Source: Sphagnum compactum
Taxonomy: Eukaryota > Bryophyta > Sphagnopsida > Sphagnales
NCBI GenBank assembly: GCA_965153455.1
Contig: OZ234502.1
Coordinates: 11,563,495-11,627,494 of the forward strand
Length of the DNA stretch: 64,000 bases
Direction: 5' to 3'
Shown: positions 1-13,430 of the stretch, in pieces
How positions within the stretch are numbered: position 1 is the stretch's first letter
Layout: each line of letters begins with the position of its first letter
Position numbers and translations under genes: made by a program
The notes under the pieces: model-generated
Database searches by the model: none
What the model saw: only the letters and a program-made list of their open reading frames with translations
What the model was told of the DNA's origin: nothing

Positions 1-2126
1 TTCATGAACCTTAGCGAAATGGATGTGGGTCATGTTACATTCAATTTGTATTGGACGGGATTTTGATAAATAGTTTCTGTCATAATTTTGTGAATCCACC
101 AGGTCCAGAGAATAGGAGTGCATTTAGCAAATGGCAAAATCTTTGAACTTTGTCTACAAAACAATTCCTGCAAGAAGCAACTTGCCTTGCATGATACAAT
201 TAGAACCCACAAAAATGTGACAAAAATTGAAGTTTGGAAGGTTAGAATGAGTGAGATGGACGGGCTAATGAATATGTACATTTCGGGGCACAGATATGTA
301 TGTTGGCTATTGTGCTTGCACCCCTTTTGGATGCATTACAGAAACCATCCTCTTCTAGAATACAGTCTGAATTAGTGTTGTGTGGTTTTTCTTTTGTTAA
401 GAGAACCTTTTGTCCTAGTTTTGACATTGGAAAATAGTAAGTACTTGGGCTCGACATGGCTATGCACTAAGTCTAATGACAATCAATTGATTAATTCATT
501 AAAAAATGAATAATGTTCGTGAAAATTAAATTCCATTTGAATAAAAATATTGATTGTCATTGCATTCAACTTTAATTGAATTGGATTCAAGTATAATTGA
601 ATTAGATTTTTAAAATGCAATTCAAATACGTAGAATGGAATTTGAATTTCAATCCAATTTAACAATCGGATTCATATTCAATTAAAAAGAAATGAGATGC
701 AAATTGGTGGCGAAGGTATTGAAATCTACTCATGAATATGGTGATGAAAACATTTAAAAAAAAAAAAAAGCATAGATCCAAAAAGACACCTTTTCTATGT
801 CTCTTCACTAAAAAATGAGTTAAATAGATTCTAGTTTGGAATTGTCCAAGTGATTACTACGACTTATGAAATCTGAAGTTGTCCTACCTAAATCAATGTC
901 ATTGAATTTGTTCTTTAGCCTAGGTTTCTCATGTGAGGGTTTGAGCTTAATGCTTTCCATTTCTAAAACCTTTTGATTTTATTTCTAACACATTTCTTCA
1001 AACTCAAGAAACTTTGGGCCCAATTTAAAAACCGAGTTAGGTTCCATGTACACACAATATTTCACAATGTGTTAGAGATTGTACAAGGATCTACATATGT
1101 ACAAAGTTCAACAACTAATAAAAATTGATGCTTAACTATAGGTTCAGCTTAGTTATCAAGTTTTCTTTAAAAAGTCAATTTTCCTACCTAAAGGTCCTGA
1201 CCCGGTGTTCAAGAATGTTTTTCCATAATTTTGGATCTAGCAAAAGACTAGTTTGACAGTGCAATTCTTGTGCCAATTTCAACAAAAGGGTGTTAACTGA
1301 GGTCCAGGTTGCAACCACCTGGATGTGAACCCCTGGATTTAATGGTGGAAACCATCACAACACTGGTCTGAACCTAGACTCGATGTGAGATTCATCATAC
1401 AACTATGTTAGAATGACCATGACTATGTTAGAATGACCAGAAATGTTGCAGCATATATCTACATGAGGTGCAGCAGGAGGAGCTTTAAACTTAGAAATTT
1501 TGTTTTGCCGGATTGAACACCCCTGGGTTGTGATCAGTCAAGAGATGTCGTTCAAACCATGTCACGTTCCATAGTACTTTCGGTTATGAAGGATCTTATC
1601 AGTATTGGGTGGTTCTTGAATGGTTCCAGTTGAAGAACAGTTCCAGTTCGGTTCCACACATAATGGATCCACCAACCCAGTTCCAGGTTCCATTCTTACA
1701 AAAACAAATTCCAATTCCTGGGCCACAGTGAACCAGCACCCACCAGTGCACCATCCACAAGTGCTTGAAATGCACACTTCTTAATCCTGAGAAAAACCTG
1801 AGAATCTGATTAAAAACCATCTCAGATATCAGATATCACTGTGATCATGGTGAGAATTCTGTCTGTCTTGGAGCATAAAATCCTACCCAAAAGCAGAAAG
1901 ATTCAAAGACCCAAAACTCCATTAGGAGATTCAAGTCTCCAGTCTCACACCATATTCAAGAGGCCGAAGTAGAAATGGTGCATTTTCCCTGACGTTCAAG
2001 GTAGAACTGAGGAGACTTCCTAATACATATGCCCTTGAATATAGGCATATTATAATCCCAGCCTTGATTGTCAGAGAGATCTAATCAAAATTGTGAGTTC
2101 CGGATGCTGCAGTTATGTTAGGTTCT
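1..2126. other. AT-rich spacer downstream of the B3 gene
   Basis: No gene is recognised here. Positions 480-700 are rich in ATTCAATT-like words in both orientations. A short direct repeat (TATGTTAGAATGACCA, twice) lies at about 1404-1441. Positions 1711-1750 carry one end of the MITE family described at 26990-27363. The short open frames do not resemble known proteins. Confidence 0.6.
1711..1750 (+). repeat. One-ended fragment of the 27.0-kb MITE family
   Basis: The stretch beginning GGGCCACAGTGAACCAGCAC matches the left terminal inverted repeat of the element at 26990-27363 with very few differences over about 35 bases. I could not find the matching right terminus nearby, so this is probably a truncated copy. 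Confidence 0.6.
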
Positions 2127-5100
2127 CTATGCCAATGGTAAAACACAGAATACCTCTGGGTCTAACTCTGGGTGTAAATGGTGCATGAGGAGCTCCCTTT
2201 CTGACATGTGTTGCCTATTGTTGGGGCAATTCAGGGGCACTGTAGATGTTTCATCATGTACCAGTGCTCCCATCATCGGCTGCTGTGACTTCAATTTAAC
2301 TTCATCAACTGCTGCTAATCTTTTGCTCACAGTCAGATGTTCTTCAACAACGGGTGGAACGATGCTTCTGGATGGGTCCCTTGGCTCTTGGACAGATACA
2401 TCTGGGCTGCATGCTGATCTGGGAATATTTGCCTTCACAATTGGCTCCAACTTTGCTGCTGTTTCAACTTCTATCCCAGACCCAGTTGTGGTTGCCCTTG
2501 AGAAATCAAAATCTATTGGAGTGTTGTCCCCCAATCCGTCATGATGAATTGGAGTGTAAGTGTTTGGTTCTGGAAATCTTATATTAATGCTTTGGCCAAT
2601 AAGGTGCACCTTGGGCCCCTTGTCCTGTCTTGTGAACTTCTGACTCAATACTGCTGAGTAGATGGCTTCCCATATTGAATGCCTTGACTGTTCTGTCTGC
2701 AATGTCAACGTTTTTTGTGTTGGAAACTGCACAGTTCTTCTAAATTTGCCTCTGGAAAACTCTCTCTCTCTCTACTCTCTGGCTCAATGGAAGAGGATCA
2801 GTGGCTTCCTGTTGCTGTACCAGGACCACTTCCAGGTCCATCCTGAAAGGATTCTCTGCCTCCTGAATCAACCCCCTTCCTGTCAAAAGATGGTAATGCT
2901 TTTGCCAATCATCGGGTCCACACTGCCCAGATTTCAACTCCACAACACGAAAGATATGAACTTTAAAGACTAATGTCCCAGGGTTTGGATCCATGAGCTC
3001 AAATATGCATGCATCCCCTTCCTCCAGGCAGTGGGAGATCGAAAAGTCCCGGAAGCTTTTCAAACACTGTGATTTCTTTCTGTTCCCAATCCACCTAGCT
3101 GTGAAGCATTCGCCTGCTGAGTCTACAAGTGTCACCCGCATAAGTGCACTTGGAAGCCATCTCTTTGCAAACATGCATGGTATCGACTGCAAAATTATGA
3201 AGCCACAATGTACTTGTGTCAGTGGCTGAACAATGGTAAACATAACAATAATCAGCCTGTTGTAGAAATTGGAAGAAGCTACCATGCTTGTCATCCCAGT
3301 GTGTATGTGCTTTACAGAATCAGACCAATGCAGACAGTAGAATGATTTTCATGGGCACCAGTTTGAGGAGCGGCTTACAACATCAAAGTGTCGATAAACA
3401 CTGGACTTGCGCATGATCACTGTAGTACTTGGGTTTTGGGTTTCAAAAGCTCTTGCAGTTGCTTCTGTATGCCTCCGTTCCTGCATTGTGATAGGGTGTC
3501 TCCGAGAACTCAATGACCAAGAATAGTTGAATGGCAAGCCCTTGAGCACCCCACCATCTGCCCAATCTGCATTGCCTTGAAAACTGCTTGTTGCACTTGG
3601 ATCAAGTGGTACAACAGCTGGTGTCACAGGTTGTTTCATTTCTCCACCCATGATTGTGTTAGGACTTTCGGTCCCTGGTTGATCCTCCAAAATCACAATT
3701 GGGAAAATATGGACCAAAAGTGAAAGCTCATCCTTCTTCACAATTTCAAATACACACACATCACCCTCACCTAGTTGATGATCCACTGAAAATTTCCACC
3801 ACCCAGCACTGAGTCGCCTTCCGCTGGAGTTTACAAGCCATTTCACTTGCCATGCACCTCCAGCTGTGTCATACAATATTGCATCTGTTGTTACATTGGG
3901 CATCTCTGCAAGACCTAAACTCTGCATCACATAACAGAGGAGGAACCCTTTTCAAATACAAGGATCGATAAGACAAATTTGGACCCCTGGACGGACACCC
4001 AGAGTTGTCTTCTTCAGTCAAGAGACAAAAATGATATAAATGGCACGGAGATGGGAGAGGTAAAAAGGATTCTCACTTACAACAGAAAACCCAGCACACA
4101 CTTGAGAGTGCTTCATGACAATGCGGGTATGTGGGTTAATGATAGAGACTTCATGTGCCAAGTCAATAGCAGCTTGTCGCTCTGCTTTTGTTGGAGGACG
4201 ACTTCGAAATGAAGGCACTTCCCGCATTTTTACTTGCTGCTGAAGCAGAGGATGTCCTTCTCCTGTGCAAGAAGCATAGAAACTATGCACTAAGAGACCA
4301 CCCACCATAACAACGATGTCTGTGTTACAGACTGTGTTGCAAACTAAAGATCAGATTCACTGTAAAGCATACTTCCAGAGAAAACATACCTGCTATACTT
4401 GTGGGTTCTATCTTTTCATCACTCTCATCATCAGATAATTCAACCAGTACACCCGTTTGTAGGTGTGCAGCACCATCCCCACTGTTCTTGCAGCTTGTAC
4501 CACAATAGGATGTTAATGGCTTTTCTGTGAGAAAATAAGGCGTTTGCCCTTGTTCCACAAAGTTTTGTGGTTGTGATGCACTGTCCCTCCAATCAATTCC
4601 CCTTTGCTCCATGGTAATAGTACCAGTGGCATCCTTCTAGTGTGGCAGACAACAAAGGTCCAAATCAGTCCTCAGAAGTCTTTTCACAAGAATTTTCTGG
4701 AGAATGGGATGCTCCATCTTTTGAAGTTAAAAAGAACAAAAACCACCCAAGAAGAAAAGGAAGTCCTGGAAGCTATTTTCTAGGCTGAAGTTGGCTTGTG
4801 AAGCTTTCTCAGAGAAGACTTCACTATCATCTGGTGTATGCATCAGAATTGATCTCAATGCATTTGCATAGTGCATAACAAGTAAAAAACACCCACCATA
4901 ATGTGCCTGGAGCTGGACATTTTGTTCATAATGTGCACTGCTGAGTTGGGATTGCTATCCTTTCTAACAACCTGAGCATCAGAAGCTTGAACACACTCCA
5001 TTTCACAAAGGCTTTCAGACTCTGGTGCCTGACTTGCCATGTGAGAACCATAGTCTCTTCCCTGCTGCACTGTGCACAGCTCCTCATATCCAGCACTCTC

Positions 5101-6191
5101 CTCTGATTCCAAAACTTGGGCTGTTAGGAACCCTTCCAATCTCACTGGTGCTGCTGACAGGTCACAGACTTGATCCTCCTCCTCCTCCCACTCATATTCT
5201 GAATTTCCAAACTTGCCATCATATTTCATCCTCATACGAGATTGCTTTAGCAATTTTTGTAACCTCTTTCTTTGCTCCTCGATTCCCCTCTCTGCAACTC
5301 CAAGCACAAGTTGTTCAATACAAGGTCTTTTTTTCCTTTGTTGATCAGGAGACTTGAGTTCACTTGGCCTCTTCCGATGTTGGACTCCAAGCTCAGCTGG
5401 TGCTGCTGTCATGAGAGCTTCTTCACACCCTTGCTCAGTTTCATTGATTCGATTTTCCTCACATGAAAGCATCCTGTCAGCAGGAGTGTTGGAATGTGGT
5501 GGGATTACAGTTTCTCCACTAGTACCCTGTAAATTGGCATCTGCCTGCTTACCAGCAGCACTCTCAGCATGGACCCCTCCTCCTGACTGAAAGGTTTTCT
5601 CACAACCCAATTTGTCATAGAACTTGATGGCAAATACTGAATCTGCAATTAGAGTACAAAGAACTGTGTCACCGGACTCAATGTTCTGGTGCTTGACAAA
5701 TTCCTTCCAGCCTCCCTGGAAACTATATCCATGGTCATGTGCAACCACTGCCTCACCCATAAAGCCTGTTGGCCCTTTTAGGGTTACAGTGTCCCAAATC
5801 CGACGGTCATTGCATGCCATGAACATATTTGGAATATGCTGCAAAACCCAAAATTTCCTACCATTATAATTAGCTCTTCCAGATTTTCGGTATAAATGAT
5901 TTGCCAAAGATTCTGTAGTTCATTCTATCCTCTGACTGTCTCCCCATTTCTCTGGCCATCTACTCTGCATCTGCTTCTGATCAGATGCAACAGGAAAAAA
6001 ATTTAGGGCTAGCATTCTCAAGTTACCAAGGAGCTTAAGCTGGTGCATATGTCATCATCCCCAAGGAGCTTCAAGAATGAAGGAGATCCCAGTGCAGCTT
6101 CATTTGTATCATTTCCATGCCTCTCAAAGCAGCTATGCCTGCAAATTGCACATGCCCTGAATGCCATGTCATCGAATGCAATGCTTTCCAT
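2127..6191 (-). CDS. Triple B3-domain transcription factor (REM-like), seven coding exons
   Basis: This is a predicted nuclear DNA-binding protein of the plant B3 superfamily. I assembled seven exons with GT-AG borders: 6191-6027, 5838-4897, 4636-4390, 4262-4081, 3921-3379, 3186-2776 and 2696-2127. They total 3060 nt (1019 residues) and every junction keeps phase. Residues 14-25 hold a Cys/His cluster (C14, C17, C21, H25), followed by B3-1 (about 38-136, with IPNMF and GWKEFV). A basic RKRP...RKKRP stretch (210-227) suggests a nuclear signal, next to a charged, possibly coiled segment (239-258) and an acidic run. B3-2 spans about 494-588 (GDVCVFEI) and B3-3 about 675-777 (GDACIFEL). The C-terminal 240 residues have no recognised domain. 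An in-frame ATG at 6260 would add 23 residues. I preferred 6191 because the extension has no family resemblance. The last intron (2697-2775) is very short. Family and exon chain are secure; the exact start and DNA target are not. Confidence 0.87.
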
Positions 6192-6260
6192 TCTGCTGGT
6201 GCAACTGAGCTCTGTGAAAAGTCTGATCCCAAACGAAGGAGAAACAAACCAACTCAACAT

Positions 6261-9200
6261 TAGCCCTCAAAACACCATGCCCTAATCCAGCCCAAATCAA
6301 CCCAATGGGCAGATTGTGAGCGAGACCTACCACTGGCAGCAGAAAAACAAGGAACTTTGTTCTTGTTTTTCTTCACAGCAAAGAATAGGGAATCTGTATC
6401 ATGACCTAACAAAAAAAAACCAAAATGACCCAACAGAGCAGCACCCATTTGCAACTCTGCCTTGTAACTCCAGATAGGTATCTGAAATTTGTATCCTCCT
6501 CATAGCTCTAGATATGGATTTTCTCCCTCCCATTTTTTCCTGTGAAATCCTTGCAACCCAACATCCTCAAAAGACTCAAATAGCACATACCTTACATTGA
6601 TGTTCCTTGACAAAGATGGGGAACAAAACTTCTTCTTCCTCAACTACTGCTGTTCTTGCTGCTGCTTCTTCTTCTGACTGTCAGTTCCTCAGCCTGCTGT
6701 TGGTGCTGTTTCATTTGCATTTCTGCTGCAAAAAATTGTGCAAACCTTTGCAAACAACAACAACAAATTCCATTGCAAAACTCTAACAAGTGATCAAATA
6801 ACTATCAATAACTATGAATCTGCAAGTCCAGCAACCATTTCAACACTTGGTACTGAAAAGTTTCGCTGAATCATGAGAACCCAATAGGCAGATTCCACTC
6901 TTACAACAGTAGTGACGACCAAAACCATCAAGCATTTCCAGAAAAAAAGATAAAAGGCCCCACCATTCTGTGATTGCAACAACAAAACCCAAAATAAGAA
7001 ATCAACCACCCACCACCGCAAATTTTGCCCAAAAATTATAATAGTGACAAAAATAGTATACCAAAATCTGGTTACCACCATCACTTCAAACCCATGAATC
7101 CAGAGACAAATTTGGCTGAATTTTCTTCTGGGTGATTTGCCTCTTTGGCCACAACACCAAATTGAAGGAAAAACCAAAAAAACAAGGGGTGTGTCACATT
7201 GTGGCCTTGCTATTTACATTAAAAAAGTATCTAAAGGCAAAAGAAGAAATTCTGAAAACTCAAATATTTCACCATCCATGCAAAATTATACCTAAAAAAT
7301 CTTCAAAAAAATCCTGTAAAAGAAACAAAAATCCTTCAAGATATTATAACTCTATAATTAATCTCAAGTTTCAACACAAGCCAAAATATCATCTTTCAAA
7401 AATCCTCACATAATAAAAATAGACCTATTATGTATTATTACCTAGTAGGGGCCTATAAAAATCCCTTAAGCTACTATACTCTATAATGTATCTAAACACA
7501 ACAATATCCTTCTTGCCTTGGTAGTAGGCAAGGCCACCAATAAAAGCACTGTTCTAAATAAATCAGTGTTGGCCGGTTCTTACTTTTTTTCATAACCTGC
7601 AGGGCAGGGTCTTTGTAAAAAAACCATTTTCTACCTCACACAGGGTATCAAATAACAAAAGATTTGAGATTTCTGAAACCTGCCTGATATCAATTTGGCT
7701 GTCAAAGTAATATTCCCTGGCTACCAATTACCTCAGTTTTAAAAAAAATAAATAAATGATACTAACCTGTTGTGCATAGTAAGGGTTGGTTGGAACATGC
7801 CCATCTTGAGAACCGCCTGATATATTGCTCAGGTAGGTTTAAGGGTTTAGGTTCCTTTGATGTTATAACCGCTCCTCTCTGCGAATCTGAGGACCAGTTC
7901 TAATTTAAAGAACCATAGGTTCCAGTTATTTTAGAAACATCAAAGAATCAATAATTTTGATGAAAAAATCGATGAAATATTGATGGTGATGAAGACAATT
8001 TATTTTTAAAAATTCTTCAAGATTGAAAACCACCGTCTTATTCCAAAACCAATTTCATTGATTAGGTTATATACCAAACGCAATGCTTTTTTTTTTGGGT
8101 TTGATCACCGATTCGAAGTTTTGATGGGTTATCAAACCAATTCTTTGATTGAAGTTGGAAAATTTTAACACTTTAATGCAAGTGTTTTTATATGTTTAAA
8201 GTGTGGAACCACTTGAAAAATTGAAAGCACATTAGTTCAGATTATTTGTAAATCCATCAAAATACTCCACTGATCCTGCCAAACCCATTACAATTAGAAA
8301 GTTGCAAAATTAAATCTAATGACACTACTTTGTAGAACATTGTAAAACCGTAGGTACACACAAATTTATGAACTAATGAATTTCATTGGGGGTGTTCTCA
8401 AAATAAGTGTACCCCTTGAGCTGAATTAAACATCTGCCCCCCCCCCCATGTTACTCAACATAAAGCACTTGCAGGAAATTATTTCTTTCATAATTTTTCT
8501 GCTTGAAACCCAGTGGATATCATGAGAAAACAAAAACAAAAGGTCAGGCATTTTGTGAGGTAAAAAAAATGCTGAAAACAAAATGCCCAATCCTTTTGTG
8601 AAGGAGGAAGAATTCAGCTTGATAATGTGCTCTCCAGATACACTAGAATTTTTCTGCCAGTGCATTTGACCATTCTTGCACCAATTGTTGTTCGCTGCAA
8701 TGAGAATTGATGGATGATAACTGATATGGATGATGCATCACCATCAATCGTCGAAAGATACATATGACAAACTTTCGGCAGTTGATGTTTTTGGAGAATG
8801 AATGTGTTTTTGTTGATTTTTATGATGTTTGTTTTCTTGCAACTTATGAGTGTGTTGGAGTTTGTATGATCAATAATGCTCGATCTTTTTATGGCTTCTA
8901 TTGTGGGTGAGTGTTGTGTGGTGTGTTACTATTGTGGGGATTTTTTTTTGGTTGGATGCTAATCTAGAGTTGGAGGAGTTTGAGCTTAATTAACAAGGAC
9001 TTTGATAATACAGGCAACGAAGTATTATGGGTTCCTATTTTGGTTTTGTGGTCGACTTGTTCTACTCTTGTGATGCTTAGTAGCATTGGAAAGATGAATG
9101 CTTGAAGGTGAAGATTATTGTTTTTTAGATGGAGGTTATGCAATTTTGACTATGACATGTACCTCTTAGAGAGACAATTTAAAACCATAATTAGGGGTCT

Positions 9201-11260
9201 ATGATCAAGGGAATGATGAAGTTCATTAGGGATTTTGAGAGCGTTTGTATTTGGCAAAACATGTTTGTGTAAGTGGGATGTTGTCTGGTGAGATTTAGAT
9301 TTTTGTGGGGTGAAGGAAAAGAATACCCAAACTTTTGGGACCTCTGAATGTGTTTTGTGTTTCTACTTTTTGTGGGTTTCATTGGGGATTCCAAAAGAGA
9401 AAAAACGGGCTGCATTTGTAAAGCTTCCTGAAATAGGATTTCTTCATGTTGAGTTTTGCATCTTGGGGTTTTCAATTTACATCATCATCATTGGGAATTG
9501 TTGGTTTTGTGTTCATTTCTAGGTTTATTGTTTTCATCAATGCATATAGATCATGGTGTGGGTGTCTAAAATGTATTTTGTTTTGCCAATTAGGTCAATT
9601 GGTGCTCAAGAAAGTGAGATCGAAGTCATCGAACCCTTGTAGACCCATAGTCAATGATTTAAGCATAGCTTGTGTGTTTTTTACTTGAGTTTGTATATTC
9701 TAACTTTCTAAAAATCAAGGAATATGCAAATTTTGTGTAATCTGTATTTTAGGATATGCAACATTGATTTGAAGGTAACTTTTGTATGACCCTATCTTTT
9801 TTTCATTACAGTTCCCCTACATAAAGACCAATGTTGAGCGGATATTCAAAATATCCGAATATCCACCTTGGATATCATGTTCCTTGCTATTCGAGGTTGT
9901 GTTACATATAAGGTCTTAATACCCAAGTTAGATATTACATCTAAACCTAGATTGAAATATCAAATTAGTAACTAAGTTAGGTTAATATTTAGGTTAGATT
10001 GTTAAATTAGTAAGTGATTAGGTTAAGAAAAAAAAAAGGTTGCAATTTGTAACCACCACAATTCAACATTTGTGTTGGGAGAGAATAAAAAAGTCATAAT
10101 TGGCCTTTTTAATTTTCTCACTCTCATTTTTTTTCCTACTTTTCTCCTTTTTTCTCCCTTTTTGTTTTTTCTTTCTCTCTTTCTTCTTTGCTTTACTCTC
10201 ACACTCTACTTATTGGTTTCCTACCCTCTTGCAAGTTGTTGCAGCATTTGAAGTAAATATTTTTTCTTCTGCTTCGTCTTTTATATTTATATTTTATTAT
10301 TTTTTGAAGTAAAATGTTTCATTTGTTTACTTTTGTATTTTTGTTTCTTTGGATGTAGTTTTACATCACAAACTTACAATATCACGAAATTTCAATTGAA
10401 TGCATTTGAAAATCATAAAACAATGTCTATGTAAAATTTGTGAACTTCAAAATGTAAAAATGCACAAAAAATACATATTACTTCTATGTAAATGATATGT
10501 TTTTTATACTTATAATGTTTTGATGTGAAATACATATGATTTACATTTTAACTAAATTTGTGCAATTATCATGATATAATTTTGAATAAAACTATATGAT
10601 TTTTGTGTATTAAAAATGAACATTCATGTATATCATTTAAAAATAATGCCTAATTTGTTTGAATATCTAAGATATTGAATATGTACAAATATCATTCATA
10701 TTAATCATAACAAAAAATTTGTGCGATTTTTGTTCAAACTTATGAAGATCAAATTTCATAGAAATTTGTATGAACCTATGAAGCCTAATAAGTTTGCGAT
10801 GTAAAATTTGAAGAAAAAACAAATCACATTCTTCTTCAAGTAATTTTTTTCATTATTATAAATTTGTTTCCTTCGCTATTTGTTTTCTATTTTGTTTCTT
10901 CTTTTTCAGAAATTTTTTGTTTTAATTTTGTTTTAAAAAATGTGTTTTATTGTATTTCCCTTTTTCATTTTGTTTTATTCCACTCCCTTTTTATACTTTT
11001 TTTTACTTTCATTTTTTTATGTTTGTTTCATATTCCAATTTTTTTCTATTTTTTTCTATTTTTTTCATTTTTTTTCTAATTTTATGTGTTTTTCCGTTTT
11101 TTATTTTCTTTTTTCGATATTTTTTGGTTTTAAAAATATTTCGTATAATGAAAATACAATATTTCTTTTTAACTTTTGTATTTTTGTTTGTTTGGATGCA
11201 CATTTGAAGTTTGAAAAAAGAAGATAAACCTCATTCTTTTTCCAATATGGTTTTTTTTCA
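6261..11260. other. Spacer upstream of the B3 gene
   Basis: No coding region is recognised. 5' untranslated exons of the B3 gene could lie in 6261-7200, but I cannot place them. A poly-C run lies at about 8436-8446. Positions 9835-10010 contain repeated GATAT and TTAGGTTA words. Positions 10080-11120 are strongly pyrimidine-rich on the plus strand, which yields open frames made mostly of Phe, Leu and Ser. I take those frames as compositional. Confidence 0.55.
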
Positions 11261-12560
11261 TTGATGAAATGTTTTTTTTGTTATCCTAAACCTATTGAAA
11301 CATGTAATAAAAGAACAAAGTCAAGGAAAGATTTAATATCTTATTACAAGACAAATGAAATAACTTCCTTGAAAAATCATGTGGATGCACATCATGTTGT
11401 TTTCTACAAAAAAATGAAGAATAAGTCAATAATTCTTGGAGAAGAAGTTTGGAGAGACAATCAACTATTAAACATCCAAGCATATATGGGTCATCAATCT
11501 TTGATTTGTTTGTTGCTAAAAACCCTTATAAACAAGGTGATGTTGAACAACAATGTTTTTAGAGGATCTTGGTTTGTTGGTTGTCAAAAATAACTAATTA
11601 CCAATAATAGTTTGTCAAAAGTGTATGGTTGAACAGGCGTTGTAAGGATTTATGTCCTTGAATGCGGTTTCCATCTTGGATTTTTTTTCAAATGATGTTT
11701 TGTTGAGTTTGGTAAAGGAAACTAAACAAATGTAGTTTTTTTGCAAAGTGACATGCATTTACATGCTATTAGCATGGCATAAAAAACATTTAAAAAAATT
11801 TGTGGCTAGATTTAAATTGTTAACTTGAAGAAGGAGACATTTATAAAAAAAAATTGCAACATGTATACACCAAATATATAGTAATGGACTTTTGAAGTTG
11901 AAAAATATGGATTAGTTTACTATTTGTGCCTTTGTATACATGCATTTTTCTGTATGAATTTCATTTGAGATATCTTATAGGGACTCAATATATGATATGT
12001 TAAAACAAAAAGAACATTGCTAGAAACAAATTTAACCAAAAAAAAATTATGGACTTTTGAGTGGCCTAAAATGAGTCATATTTTTATAAGTTCGTATCAT
12101 ATGCATTTTTGGGTGGATTTTAATTTTAATTTTCTTAACAGGTACATTAAAGAATTGTTTACAATGACTATTCTTCATATGAACTTTTTAATTCATTAAC
12201 CATTATGCAATTTCCCATTAAATTAATGTTATCATAATAAATTGTCATTTTAACACTACCGTATAAACTTTTAGGAAGCGGTACATCCATTGAAAATGAG
12301 CCACCATACCTTGCAACCACCTTAAAGTTTTGGTTGATGTCCTTTTTCTAGTGGTTAATGCTTGTGTTATGAAGCAATTTAGGGATTATTGGCTTTTGAG
12401 TAATGCGCTATTTGTGGCCATAACCATGAGTTGTAAGTTAAATGAAGAGCCAAAGATGAACCATTTTGTAGATAATTCAATGGAAGAGGATGTTGTAGTT
12501 GCTATTGAGTTGTATTTGTTAGCTTCCAACATCAACGAAGAGGTTTGGCACATGCATTGT
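11261..12560 (+). pseudogene. Decayed hAT-type transposase with BED-like zinc finger
   Basis: A broken plus-strand coding region. The first part (11261-11593) carries a CFFC pair and later LKNHVDAHH, the C2-H2 spacing of a BED zinc finger, with SRKDLISYYKTN between them. This arrangement occurs in plant hAT transposases. Similarity then continues through several frames with many stops to about 12330-12550, where WLLSNALFVAITMSCKL resembles the same family's later domain. No terminal inverted repeats or target duplication were found. The family call is from recall of motifs, not from a search. Confidence 0.6.
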
Positions 12561-12639
12561 CACCTGAACAAAAGGGAATTTGTCAAGACTCATTCCTTCT
12601 CATTGTGGTTGTTGGAAAAGTTGAATCGCCTTCTCAGGT

Positions 12640-13430
12640 TGCCTATCCTTCACATATTTTGTAAGCTTCTTATTCCATGCAAAAATGTTGAATTGCACTG
12701 TGCCTGGTGCCATTGCAGCCATCTCTGGTGCCACCCATGGCGGGAATCATCGGTCCTCATTCTCGAGTACTTCCTGTGTCATCTTATGTTTGAGATCCAG
12801 GTACCTTTCATTTGTTGGCAACCAGAAATCCAGATCAGGCATGTATTCTCTGCATCCCACACATCAATGCTATGATAGTAAGAACAGAGAAAGCCACATT
12901 GATCTTCCTTCTCCATCAGCAAGAGAATTTTGTCACAACATATTCCATTACTTACTTTCTCCAGCGTACTACTACCGTCCCACCAGTGCAAAAGATCTAA
13001 TACGAATTTCTGCCATGAGCTTTTGCCAACAAAACACCCCTAGGGTGACGTGAAGGCAGTATAGATAGAGAGAGGAACATTACAGAAAAAACTTACAGAA
13101 AAATGTAGCCTCTGATTCTATCCGGTGCTGCTCTCTGGGAAGAAGAAATGCTCTTCTGTCCTGCAAAAAGCTGTTGACGGGTATAGTGCATTTGTGGGTT
13201 GCATGCAAACAGACTAGTAGCAGCAAGCTCCTCCTGGTCGTCCTCCCTCCCTCTGCCTGCCTGCCCCCATGTGGTGGGTGGTGGAGCTGCTGTTTTTCTC
13301 TAGGTCTAGACTCTAGACAAGAGTTGCATCCTGCCGAAGGCGACTGCAGTTGCTGCACGGATGAAGAAAGCCTAAACCCTAAAACCTTGGGCAATTGATC
13401 TCACTCTTCAGAAATCCCAGTACACCAGAA
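12640..13430 (-). other. GC-richer exon-like block, unidentified
   Basis: This block is less AT-rich than its surroundings. On the minus strand it has consensus-like donors (GTAAGT after CATTTTTCT near 13100 and after CTGGAGAAA near 12970) and a pyrimidine-rich acceptor ending in CATAG near 12870. Peptides such as SSWQKFVLDLLHWWDG and DLDFWLPTNERYLDL look protein-like. Joining the exons in the obvious phase gives a stop, so it could be a gene fragment, a pseudogene or a noncoding transcript. I do not recognise the protein. Confidence 0.3.

Noticed and set aside
4855-5907. 350-codon single-exon reading of the first B3 region
   Set aside because: Its first 23 residues and last dozen are intron read-through. 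The spliced exon 5838-4897 restores the B3 start and keeps phase with its neighbours.
10100-11227. Phe- and Leu-rich open frames suggesting membrane proteins
   Set aside because: They follow from a long pyrimidine-rich tract, overlap in several frames and have no conserved motif.
13080-13394. 104-codon minus-strand frame as a complete protein
   Set aside because: It ends just past a strong GTAAGT donor and lacks any domain, so at best it is a first exon or leader.
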